From contig SVAJ01000001.1 in the NCBI GenBank assembly GCA_015059435.1, forward strand, positions 62,001 through 126,000: 64,000 nt of DNA, in the 5' to 3' direction. This DNA is from Bacillota bacterium. GTDB lineage: Bacteria > Bacillota_I > Bacilli_A > RF39 > UBA660. The position numbers and the translations under genes were made by a program. Under the pieces are notes generated by a model, which saw nothing but the letters and a program-made list of their open reading frames with translations, was not told the DNA's origin and did no database searches. Position 1 is the stretch's first letter. Each line of letters opens with the position of its first letter. This document shows positions 31,946-39,036 of this stretch, piece after piece.

Positions 31946-34007
31946 GTATGTTTCCTCCTTCTAATCTGATCTTTTTATCAAATAAATCTTCATTATTAAA
32001 TCTATGACTTATTACAATAACTGTTTTATCTTTTAAATATTTAAATATATTCTTTAGTATTTTTCTTTCACGTTCAATATCTATTTGTCCTAACGCTTCA
32101 TCAAAAATATAAATATCACTATCTTTAAGTAAACTTCTACATAGTATAATTCGTTGTCGTTCTCCTCCACTGAAATTGAAACCGTTTTCTTCTACAATTT
32201 TTTGATAACCTAGCGTATCTTTAGATATTATTTCATCTAACATTACTAGTTTTGATATTTTATTAACTTGTTGTTCTTCGACATTTCTATTTAAGACTAT
32301 ATTATTATATAGTGTATCAGAAAATAGAAATTCGCTTCCTGTTATATATGTTATTCTATTTCTTAATATTTCTAAATGATAGTGGTTTATATCTATATTA
32401 TTAATACTAATTTTTCCGAATTCTACATCAATATATCTCATTAACATTTTTACTAAAGTACTTTTGCCTGTTCCACTTGGACCAGATATTAAAACCTTTT
32501 GTTTATATTTTATCTTTAAATTCACATTTTTAAATAGTTTAGTACTAGTATATCCATATGTTAATTTATTAAATGAAATATCTCCTAATAGATTGTAGTT
32601 TGTATAATATTTAGAACCATTAAATATCTCTTGTTTTATCATGTACATGTCATGAATGCGATCAAGAGCAGTTTTATAATTAGTATATTCTGTTTGGAGT
32701 AATAATAGATTGGATATACCACTTATAAAATAATTTAATAGTCCCTCAAATATGAAAAGTTCTACGATAGTTAGTTTTTTATATATAACTAATACTGTTC
32801 CAACACCATATACTATTACTAGCATAATATTATTAAAATTGTTTTTAAAGGAACTATTAACTTCTGATAATAGACTTAAATTATAAAAAGATTCTAAATA
32901 ATTTTTATACCTAGTTTTAAACTTAGAAATAGTACTTTTTTCTATATGGAGACCTTTAATTGTTTCTACGCTTGTTAACGTTTCTATAAGATAGGAATTT
33001 ATTTTTTCTTCTTGCTTGTGAAATTTAGTAATACTTTTTTTCTTTTTCTTCTTTATAAAAATATTATATAAAAAAATTATTAATATTGTTATTAAGACAT
33101 ATATAGCTAGAACATAGCTAATATTGAACATAAAAATCATAAAAATAATAACTACTCCTACGTCGGTTGTGATTAGACAAATAAATTTAGCTAAGTATTC
33201 TTTTACAATAGTTAAATCCTTTATTCTAGAGACAACTTCTCCTGTAGTTCTATTTTTATAATAAATATATGGAAGTAGAAGAATTCTTTTATATGTTTCT
33301 GTAGTAACTTCATAATCAAACAAGCTAATCATTTTAAGGAGTAATGTATTACGAATGAAATAAACAAATTCTTTAGTTATGTATATAATTAATAAATAGT
33401 AATTTATATAAAAGACGTTTATGGATAACTTATAGTTAATAGCAAAGTTTAATAAATATTTGAAATGAAAAGCTGTTATTAAATTAAGTAAAAAGTATAG
33501 TATAGATAAAATTATTATTATCCATATTGGGAGTAGATAGGTATTGGTGAACTTTTTTATACTCTTTAGAATTATTTTTTTATTTGAAATTACTGGGAGT
33601 TTTTTTGTTGGTTTTAAATAAATAAAATTGTTACTTGATGATAATCTAAATTCCGAAAAGGACATAACTTTCTTTCCTTTAGCAGGATCCATTATTATGA
33701 CTTTTTTCTTTTTGTAATCTATGTTATATATAACTACAAAATGTTGGTAGCTTTTATTTATTATTAGATGTGCGAGACAGGGTAAGTTATTTGTATTTAT
33801 ATTTGTCAAGTCTCCCTTTACACCTTGTCCGTTAAAACCTATTATTTTAGCTCCTTGTATAAGATTGTATGCAGATACACCAGACTTTGTAGTATTTGTT
33901 ATTTCTCTCAAATATTCTTTAGATACATCCCCACCATAATATCTAATTATTGAAAGAAGTGAGCATACACCACAATCTTTGATACCATCTTGTAACACAA
34001 TCTTCAT
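31935..34007 (-). CDS. Peptidase-containing ABC transporter (C39 bacteriocin exporter)
   Basis: 690 aa, exports peptides while cutting their double-glycine leaders. N-terminal C39 peptidase: catalytic Cys in DGIKDCGVCSLLSIIRYYGG (about 12), His in SYQHFVVIYN (about 88), Asp in IMDPAKG (about 105). Membrane domain about 150-430 with six hydrophobic helices. ATPase: Walker A GPSGTGKSTL (about 492), signature FSGGERQRI, Walker B DIYIFDEA, H-loop VISHR. An AGGAGG lies 15 bases before the ATG, unusually far. First gene of the bacteriocin operon; all five genes abut or overlap. Confidence 0.9.
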   Translation of the reverse strand: MKIVLQDGIKDCGVCSLLSIIRYYGGDVSKEYLREITNTTKSGVSAYNLIQGAKIIGFNGQGVKGDLTNINTNNLPCLAHLIINKSYQHFVVIYNIDYKKKKVIIMDPAKGKKVMSFSEFRLSSSNNFIYLKPTKKLPVISNKKIILKSIKKFTNTYLLPIWIIIILSILYFLLNLITAFHFKYLLNFAINYKLSINVFYINYYLLIIYITKEFVYFIRNTLLLKMISLFDYEVTTETYKRILLLPYIYYKNRTTGEVVSRIKDLTIVKEYLAKFICLITTDVGVVIIFMIFMFNISYVLAIYVLITILIIFLYNIFIKKKKKKSITKFHKQEEKINSYLIETLTSVETIKGLHIEKSTISKFKTRYKNYLESFYNLSLLSEVNSSFKNNFNNIMLVIVYGVGTVLVIYKKLTIVELFIFEGLLNYFISGISNLLLLQTEYTNYKTALDRIHDMYMIKQEIFNGSKYYTNYNLLGDISFNKLTYGYTSTKLFKNVNLKIKYKQKVLISGPSGTGKSTLVKMLMRYIDVEFGKISINNIDINHYHLEILRNRITYITGSEFLFSDTLYNNIVLNRNVEEQQVNKISKLVMLDEIISKDTLGYQKIVEENGFNFSGGERQRIILCRSLLKDSDIYIFDEALGQIDIERERKILKNIFKYLKDKTVIVISHRFNNEDLFDKKIRLEGGNILEE

Positions 34008-34154
34008 AACTTGTTTCTTCCACCTCCTATCTTTATTATTCTAAAACCATATTATTTTTCCCTTAAAAAAACTGAAAAAAATTTATTTTTTTAAAATAAT
34101 TGTTGTGTCAATATTCAATCATTAAAATATAATATATTGAAAGGAGTAGATTTT

Positions 34155-34280
34155 ATGTACGGATGTGGTGTTCCAACTTGTGGCAATAACAACAATAATA
34201 ATGGATGGATTTGGGCTATTATTATAGTTATTTTCATCTTATTCTTTATTTCATGGGGAAATGGAAACAATAATTTTTAA
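34155..34280 (+). CDS. Small Gly/Asn-rich membrane peptide, YjcZ-like
   Basis: 41 aa with AAAGGAG upstream. Layout: MYGCGVPTCGNNNNNNG, then a membrane helix (WIWAIIIVIFILFFISW), then GNGNNNF. This Gly-rich head followed by one helix resembles the YjcZ family of small spore-associated proteins in Bacilli; the similarity is of layout, not firm homology. A TATAAT lies at 34128-34133. Plus-strand, divergent from the bacteriocin exporter and closed by a terminator at 34285-34315. Confidence 0.65.
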   Translation: MYGCGVPTCGNNNNNNGWIWAIIIVIFILFFISWGNGNNNF

Positions 34281-34284
34281 AAAC

Positions 34285-34315
34285 AAAAAAACCGTTGAAA
34301 TCAACGGTTATTTTT
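34285..34315. terminator. Bidirectional terminator between small peptide gene and tRNA-Arg
   Basis: AACCGTTGA (34290-34298) with TCAACGGTT (34301-34309), T run on the plus side and a T7 run on the minus side. Confidence 0.85.
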
Positions 34316-34320
34316 CATAA

Positions 34321-34397
34321 TGGCGTCCACGACAGGATTCGAACCTGTGACCGATCGCTTAGAAGGCGATTGCTCTATCCAGCTGAGCTACGCGGAC
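34321..34397 (-). tRNA. tRNA-Arg (anticodon TCT)
   Basis: 77 nt on the minus strand. Acceptor GTCCGCG pairs with CGTGGAC, D-arm GCTCAGCTGGATAGAGC, anticodon loop CTTCTAA giving TCT, T-arm CAGGTTCGAATCCTG, discriminator G and encoded CCA. Reads AGA, a major Arg codon in this AT-rich genome. Confidence 0.97.
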
Positions 34398-34417
34398 AAA
34401 ATCAACTGACAAATAGA

Positions 34418-34446
34418 ATTATACAATAAAAGTACTAATCTTTCAA
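34418..34446 (-). promoter_or_regulatory. Sigma-A promoter of tRNA-Arg
   Basis: Minus strand: TTGAAA (34441-34446), 17-base spacer, TATAAT (34418-34423), about 20 bases before the tRNA 5' end. Confidence 0.8.
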
Positions 34447-34480
34447 GTACTTTTTTAAATAAAATAAAAAAAGAAAGAGT

Positions 34481-35428
34481 TTATGGTAATTCGTTTATAC
34501 CTATAGACTCTATATTTTTGCCATTTACTTGTAACATAACTTGATTTACATCATAGTTTGCAAATACTGAATAACTAATAGTATATAATACTTCTTCTAG
34601 GACCTTTTTGTTACCATCAAATAAATAATCGTTAAAATTTAAAAACATGACATTTTCTTGTTCTTTATAGTCTATTAATTTTGTATTATTATTTAGAAAA
34701 CTCATTAAATTATTCTCATGTATATAACTGGTAGTTAACTCTTCTACTATTATTTTTATTTTATCTCTATCATCATTTAAGTATTTAGTTACTGGAACAT
34801 AGTAATTATCATTATTTAATCTATTTATATAATACACTACTACTTTAGAAATATTATTTCTTGATGATATATTATATTCTTTATTAATTCCTATACTTTT
34901 ATCTAATTCTCTAGGAATTTTTTCTTTTGTATTAGGGTATTGTTCTAGTTGCTTATTTTCCACTAAAATGGTTATTTTTTCTACATCTTCTAAGTCTAGA
35001 ATACTATATACAATAGAAGATATAATTTGTTTTTCTCTATCTACTCTCATATTTAAAAATTCTTTAGAGAAGTTTAAAGTTATTAGCTTATCTTCTTTTT
35101 TTACACTTAGTAATTTAGTATTTTTTGGTATGAGTGGGTTCAAATTATTAAAAAAATTATTATTATCACTAATAGTTAAATTGGAGATGATTTTTGTTAC
35201 TTTATCCTCTGTTTTTGAACAGTCTAATAATATTCTTGCTTTTACTAAATAATTATCTTCGTTCAATAAATATATACTATTAGTATATAATCCGGTTGCA
35301 CTTTCTACTTCTAAGTTTGTTTTTAGTACATTACTATTATTTGTATTTGGTATTGTATATATAGTTAATAATATAAATAGTGTTAAAGTAGTTATAAATA
35401 TTTTTCTTAAAGCCTTAGTTCTTAGCAT
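34481..35428 (-). CDS. gerM: GerM-like spore protein with two GerMN domains
   Basis: 315 aa. N-terminal membrane anchor (about 10-26, IFITTLTLFILLTIYTIP), then two repeats of the GerMN type: about 55-165 (VKARILLDC..FLNMRVDREKQIISSIVYSILDLEDVEKITILVENK) and about 200-310 (YYVPVTKYL..VMFLNFNDYLF..LEEVLYTISYSVFANYDVNQVMLQVNGK). In Bacillus GerM is a mother-cell lipoprotein in spore morphogenesis and germination; here an anchor helix replaces a clear lipobox. Next to gerE as in Bacilli. Confidence 0.88.
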   Translation of the reverse strand: MLRTKALRKIFITTLTLFILLTIYTIPNTNNSNVLKTNLEVESATGLYTNSIYLLNEDNYLVKARILLDCSKTEDKVTKIISNLTISDNNNFFNNLNPLIPKNTKLLSVKKEDKLITLNFSKEFLNMRVDREKQIISSIVYSILDLEDVEKITILVENKQLEQYPNTKEKIPRELDKSIGINKEYNISSRNNISKVVVYYINRLNNDNYYVPVTKYLNDDRDKIKIIVEELTTSYIHENNLMSFLNNNTKLIDYKEQENVMFLNFNDYLFDGNKKVLEEVLYTISYSVFANYDVNQVMLQVNGKNIESIGINELP

Positions 35429-35450
35429 ATTATCACCTACATAATAATAT

Positions 35451-35477
35451 GAAAAATCGTACTATTTTAGTACGATT
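35451..35477 (-). terminator. Intrinsic terminator of gerE
   Basis: ATCGTACTA/TAGTACGAT hairpin with a T5 tail on the minus strand; the gerE stop TAA lies in the stem. Confidence 0.8.
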
Positions 35478-35682
35478 ATAAAGATATTTCTTTCAATTTT
35501 AATAATTCTACTACAGCACTTGCTCTTCCGTTTACCCCAAGTTTTTGCATTACATTAGAAATATGATTTCTAACAGTTTTTTCACTTATACTTAGATTTG
35601 TTGCGATTTCTCTGGTTGTTTTATTAATTATTAAAAGTTCAAAGACATCTCTTTCTCTTTTTGTTAATATGCACTTTGACAT
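35476..35682 (-). CDS. gerE: GerE-like LuxR-type regulator of late sporulation
   Basis: 68 aa, a stand-alone LuxR/GerE helix-turn-helix: LTKRERDVFELLIINKTTREIA, then NLSISEKTVRNHISNVMQKLGV and GRASAVVELLKL. Bacillus GerE (74 aa) has the same size and controls sigma-K coat genes. A CATA-N3-TA element (35700-35708) upstream fits sigma-K control. AGGTGG ribosome binding site. Monocistronic, with terminator. Confidence 0.9.
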   Translation of the reverse strand: MSKCILTKRERDVFELLIINKTTREIATNLSISEKTVRNHISNVMQKLGVNGRASAVVELLKLKEISL

Positions 35683-35699
35683 TTTAGCACCACCTAGAG

Positions 35700-35708
35700 T
35701 ATTCTATG
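35700..35708 (-). promoter_or_regulatory. Sigma-K-type -10 element before gerE
   Basis: Minus strand ACATAGAATA matches CATA-N3-TA. An AC dinucleotide sits 15 bases upstream, close to the sigma-K arrangement (AC, about 16, CATA-N3-TA). Bacillus gerE is sigma-K-dependent. Confidence 0.55.
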
Positions 35709-35741
35709 TAAAAAACACTCTTTGTTGTATGCATTTGTCTA

Positions 35742-36251
35742 TTATGATTTTTGAAATTTTACAGTTATATATAATTTATCTTTTGATTCTTTTTGTATAA
35801 GACGCATGATATTGTTAGCAACTGTATTGTCATGTTTATTAGCAACACATACTACTGATACATTTGAGTTATCCATTTTAACAAAACAATCTAGTTTTTG
35901 TTCCTTTTTTATTTTCTTTTCTAATTCTTCTTCTTTTCCTTGTACTTCGTTTAAATATTTTAATTTTTCATAAGCATTATTTTTTTCTTCACTACTTATT
36001 TCTTCATCTGTTAATTGTTTTTGTAATTCTGACATTACTGATTGTCTTTCTTCTTCTAGACTTACTCTCATTGCGACTAAAGATGATGCTTCTTCTATAG
36101 TTGATTTTGTATCTTTTTTCTTTTCATCAATAGTTACTTCTTTATTCACTGCATCTTTAAGTAAATCATTTGGCATTGTAATATAGTATACACTAAGTAC
36201 TAATATTAAACTAAATAATGTTAAGAACCATAAATTTTGTTTATTAATCAT
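35742..36251 (-). CDS. spoIIIAH: Stage III sporulation protein SpoIIIAH
   Basis: 169 aa from ATG 36251 (AGGAGGAGTCGT upstream). N-terminal NKQNLWFLTLFSLILVLSVYYIT is characteristic: a mother-cell membrane helix. Then a charged coiled-coil-like segment (about 45-115) and a C-terminal compact domain (CFVKMDNSNVSVVCVANKHD..NIMRLIQKESK..ITVKF) resembling the YscJ/FliF-like ring domain that meets forespore SpoIIQ. The other spoIIIA genes are not in this window. A good sigma-E promoter lies at 36275-36301. Confidence 0.87.
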   Translation of the reverse strand: MINKQNLWFLTLFSLILVLSVYYITMPNDLLKDAVNKEVTIDEKKKDTKSTIEEASSLVAMRVSLEEERQSVMSELQKQLTDEEISSEEKNNAYEKLKYLNEVQGKEEELEKKIKKEQKLDCFVKMDNSNVSVVCVANKHDNTVANNIMRLIQKESKDKLYITVKFQKS

Positions 36252-36274
36252 ACGACTCCTCCTTGTTATAGTAA

Positions 36275-36301
36275 AATATATGTGCAAAAAAAAAAGAATA
36301 T
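36275..36301 (-). promoter_or_regulatory. Sigma-E promoter of spoIIIAH
   Basis: Minus strand: ATATT (36297-36301), 14-base spacer, CATATATT (36275-36282), matching the sigma-E form ATATT-N14/15-CATAcaaT. The -35 lies inside the terminator hairpin of the upstream gene. Confidence 0.65.
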
Positions 36302-36318
36302 TCTTAAATATTCTTTTT
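36287..36318 (-). terminator. Intrinsic terminator of the DUF5684 gene
   Basis: AAAAAGAATATT/AATATTCTTTTT hairpin followed by a T10 run on the minus strand. Confidence 0.8.
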
Positions 36319-36937
36319 ACATTTCTTTTCCGCAATTTGGACAGAATTTTGTATTTACATCTACTTTAGTACCGCATGATGCACAGAATTTTACTGAAGC
36401 ATCTGTTGCTGGTGTTGTTCCTGCATTTGTACTTGCAGATTCATTTTTCTTACCCATTACTTCCATTGCTTTATCCATTACTGGATCGTTCATTGGTTTT
36501 GCTCCTTGATATTCACTAGAACCTACACCTAATGCGAATGAGAAGAATGGACATAATAGTGCATATCCAACAGCCCAACCTGTATCTTTTCCGTAACTCT
36601 TAGCAACGCTTCCTGCTACTATTACAGTAAAGTAGATTGTTACTGCATATGTTAGTAATGTACCAATTACTGGAATTACTCCTAGGAATGATGATAGGAA
36701 AACTACTAGTATCCACCATGGATTTACTCCAATTATTTTACATAAAGTATATGTATTGTAAATTGGGATAAGTGCTTTCCATCCTTCTTCGTTAGCTTTC
36801 TTGAACATTTTCCATTGACCAATGATTTGTAATACTGCTAATATTAATGCAATTATAATCATAAATGCAAGCACTCCAAATATTAAACCAATGATTCCTC
36901 CTGCAGTATCTGTTAATTCATATCCATTAGTATACAT
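36317..36937 (-). CDS. DUF5684-type membrane protein with C-terminal zinc ribbon
   Basis: 206 aa. About four to five membrane helices between residues 12 and 140, with the family phrase MFKKANEEGWKALIPIYNTYTLCKI and NPWWILV. A flexible linker (about 160-180) leads to a zinc ribbon FCASCGTKVDVNTKFCPNCG (two CxxC knuckles). Function unknown in the family. Its ATG overlaps the stop of the upstream gene (TAATG), with GGAGG inside that gene's end. Confidence 0.8.
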   Translation of the reverse strand: MYTNGYELTDTAGGIIGLIFGVLAFMIIIALILAVLQIIGQWKMFKKANEEGWKALIPIYNTYTLCKIIGVNPWWILVVFLSSFLGVIPVIGTLLTYAVTIYFTVIVAGSVAKSYGKDTGWAVGYALLCPFFSFALGVGSSEYQGAKPMNDPVMDKAMEVMGKKNESASTNAGTTPATDASVKFCASCGTKVDVNTKFCPNCGKEM

Positions 36938-38181
36938 TAATCATTACCTCCTTTTCCTAATAGATTTTCTACAGCTTTCATTAACGCTAATTTCCCATAA
37001 GGATATGTTAATGATCCCTGCATATATGCAATAAATGGTTCCCTTAATGGTCCATCACAAGATAATTCTATTGAAGATCCTTGTGTAAATGAACCACTGG
37101 CCATTATTACCTTATCTGTGTATCCTGGCATATCCCACGCTTCTACTGTAGCATTAGAATCTATTGGGGATGCATATTGAATTCCTCTTGTGAATTCAAT
37201 TAATGCCTCAGGATTTCTGAATATTATATTTTGAACTATATCAACTCTATCTTCTGTGTATTTAGGTTCTACTTCATAGCCTAATAGTTCCATTACTCTA
37301 CTTGCGAGTACTGCTGTTTTTAAAGCAGATGCCACAACTGATGGAGCCATAAATAGTCCTTGTAGAATCTGTTTATTAATTCCTAATGATGGTCCTACTT
37401 CTCTTCCTTCTCCTGGTAAAGTTAATCTTTCAGCACATAATTCTACTAAATCATGTTTTCCTGCAATATATGCTCCATTTGGTGCTATTCCTCCACCTAA
37501 GTTTTTAATAAGTGATCCTACCATTATATCAGCACCTACACTAGTAGGTTCAATAACTCCTACCATTTCACAATAACAGTTATCAATCATTATAATAATA
37601 TTTTCATCTATACTTTTAATTAATTTTATTACTTTTTCTAGCTTTTCAATACTAATACTTTTTCTAGTTGAATATCCTTTACTTCTTTGAATTTCAATTA
37701 CTTTTACTTTGTTTTGTTTTAAATAGTCTTCTATTTTTTCATAATCAAAATCATTATCAACTAAATCTATTTGATCATATTTAATTCCATAGCTCTTTAA
37801 GGAACTATTATTATCTTTTATACCAATTACTTCATCTAGTGTATCATATGGTTTACCACTAATACTTAGTAAAAGATCATTTGGTCTTAAAAGAGCAAAT
37901 AAGCATACTGTTAGAGCATGTGATCCTGATATAAATTGACTTCTTACTAGGGCATCTTCACTACCTAGAACATCACTAAATACTTTTTCTATTACATCTC
38001 TTCCGGCATCATTATATCCATACCCTGTAGTTGAATTAAAATGTGATTCAACCACTTCATTTTTATGAAAACTATTTAATACTTTTAAACTGTTTTCTTC
38101 ACATATTTTGTCTATCTTTTTAAATTCATTTTCACAATCTTTTTCAGCTTGTTCAATAATTGCTTTTATATCTTTACTCAA
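36937..38181 (-). CDS. Methionine gamma-lyase-like PLP enzyme (YnbB/aluminium-resistance family)
   Basis: 414 aa from TTG 38181 (AAGGAAG 7 bases upstream); a longer ATG reading from 38217 overlaps the SDR gene and has no clear site. Type I PLP fold of the Met_gamma_lyase/YnbB family: N-terminal SLKVLNSFHKNEVVESHFNSTTGYGYND, ISGSHALTVCLFALLRPND, RSKGYSTR, and the PLP-lysine region DIMVGSLIKNLGGGIAPNGAYIAG. The family is conserved in Bacillota, usually near glnR/miaA, but its substrate is not established. Confidence 0.85.
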   Translation of the reverse strand: MSKDIKAIIEQAEKDCENEFKKIDKICEENSLKVLNSFHKNEVVESHFNSTTGYGYNDAGRDVIEKVFSDVLGSEDALVRSQFISGSHALTVCLFALLRPNDLLLSISGKPYDTLDEVIGIKDNNSSLKSYGIKYDQIDLVDNDFDYEKIEDYLKQNKVKVIEIQRSKGYSTRKSISIEKLEKVIKLIKSIDENIIIMIDNCYCEMVGVIEPTSVGADIMVGSLIKNLGGGIAPNGAYIAGKHDLVELCAERLTLPGEGREVGPSLGINKQILQGLFMAPSVVASALKTAVLASRVMELLGYEVEPKYTEDRVDIVQNIIFRNPEALIEFTRGIQYASPIDSNATVEAWDMPGYTDKVIMASGSFTQGSSIELSCDGPLREPFIAYMQGSLTYPYGKLALMKAVENLLGKGGND

Positions 38182-38194
38182 GATATCACTTCCT

Positions 38195-38938
38195 TTAATT
38201 GTTGTATTTGCCACCATCTACTCTAATTATAGTATCATTTATATAATTAGCTTTTGAACTAGCTAAAAAGATAACTACTTTAGCAATTTCATCTGGTGTT
38301 GCAAATCTATTAAGTAATATTTTTTTCTTTTCTTCTTCTATCTGTTCGATTGATAAATCTTTATTCATATCTGTTTTTACCCAACCTGGGCATACGCAAT
38401 TTACATTTATATATGGAGCAAATTCTCTAGCAGTATTGTGAGTTAGTGATATTACTCCGGCTTTAGATGCATCATAATCTAGGCTTTCTGGATAATATGT
38501 ATCAATAGCATTTGTTGATGCTATATTTATTATTTTTCCTTGACGATTACTTTTCATAATCGGAGCAATATATTTAGTACATAAATAAGTACCTATTAAG
38601 TTAACATCTAATATTCTTCTAAAGTTTTTAACACTTTTATCTAAGAACATTGTATCTTTACAAATACTAGCATTATTAACTAATATATCTATTCTTCCAA
38701 AATTATCTGTTACTTGATTAACCATATCAACAACTTCATCTTCATTAGATATATCACATTTAATTAATAAGGTCTCTACATTATAGGTTGTTTTTATATA
38801 TTCATTAAATTTTATAGCTTCAGTTTCGTTCCTGTTATAATTAATTACTACGTTTACTCCTAACTTAGCAAACTCTTCTATAATACTCTTTCCTATACCT
38901 CTACTACTGCCTGTTACTAAGGCCACTGTATCTTTCAT
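38195..38938 (-). CDS. Short-chain dehydrogenase/reductase (FabG-like)
   Basis: 247 aa. NAD(P)-binding TGSSRGIGKSI (about 9-19), NNAS (about 88-91), catalytic Ser in IASTNA, Tyr-Lys in YDASKAG (about 155-160), and tail FLASSKANYINDTIIRVDGG. It has the length and C-terminus of 3-oxoacyl-ACP reductase, but no other fatty-acid genes are adjacent, so the substrate is open. Own promoter at 38962-38990; cotranscribed with the PLP enzyme and the DUF5684 gene. Confidence 0.88.
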   Translation of the reverse strand: MKDTVALVTGSSRGIGKSIIEEFAKLGVNVVINYNRNETEAIKFNEYIKTTYNVETLLIKCDISNEDEVVDMVNQVTDNFGRIDILVNNASICKDTMFLDKSVKNFRRILDVNLIGTYLCTKYIAPIMKSNRQGKIINIASTNAIDTYYPESLDYDASKAGVISLTHNTAREFAPYINVNCVCPGWVKTDMNKDLSIEQIEEEKKKILLNRFATPDEIAKVVIFLASSKANYINDTIIRVDGGKYNN

Positions 38939-38961
38939 ATACCCAACTCCATTACATAAAT

Positions 38962-38990
38962 ATTATATATTAATTACTTTTAAAACTCAA
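38962..38990 (-). promoter_or_regulatory. Sigma-A promoter of the SDR operon
   Basis: Minus strand: TTGAGT (38985-38990), 17-base spacer, TATAAT (38962-38967). Confidence 0.75.
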
Positions 38991-39011
38991 TAATCTTTTA
39001 TTAAAATAAAA

Positions 39012-39036
39012 AGAAAAAAAGCATTTCTGCTTTTAT
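39012..39036 (-). terminator. Intrinsic terminator of ileS
   Basis: AAAAGCA/TGCTTTT hairpin with T-rich tail on the minus strand; the ileS stop abuts the 5' arm. Confidence 0.8.
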
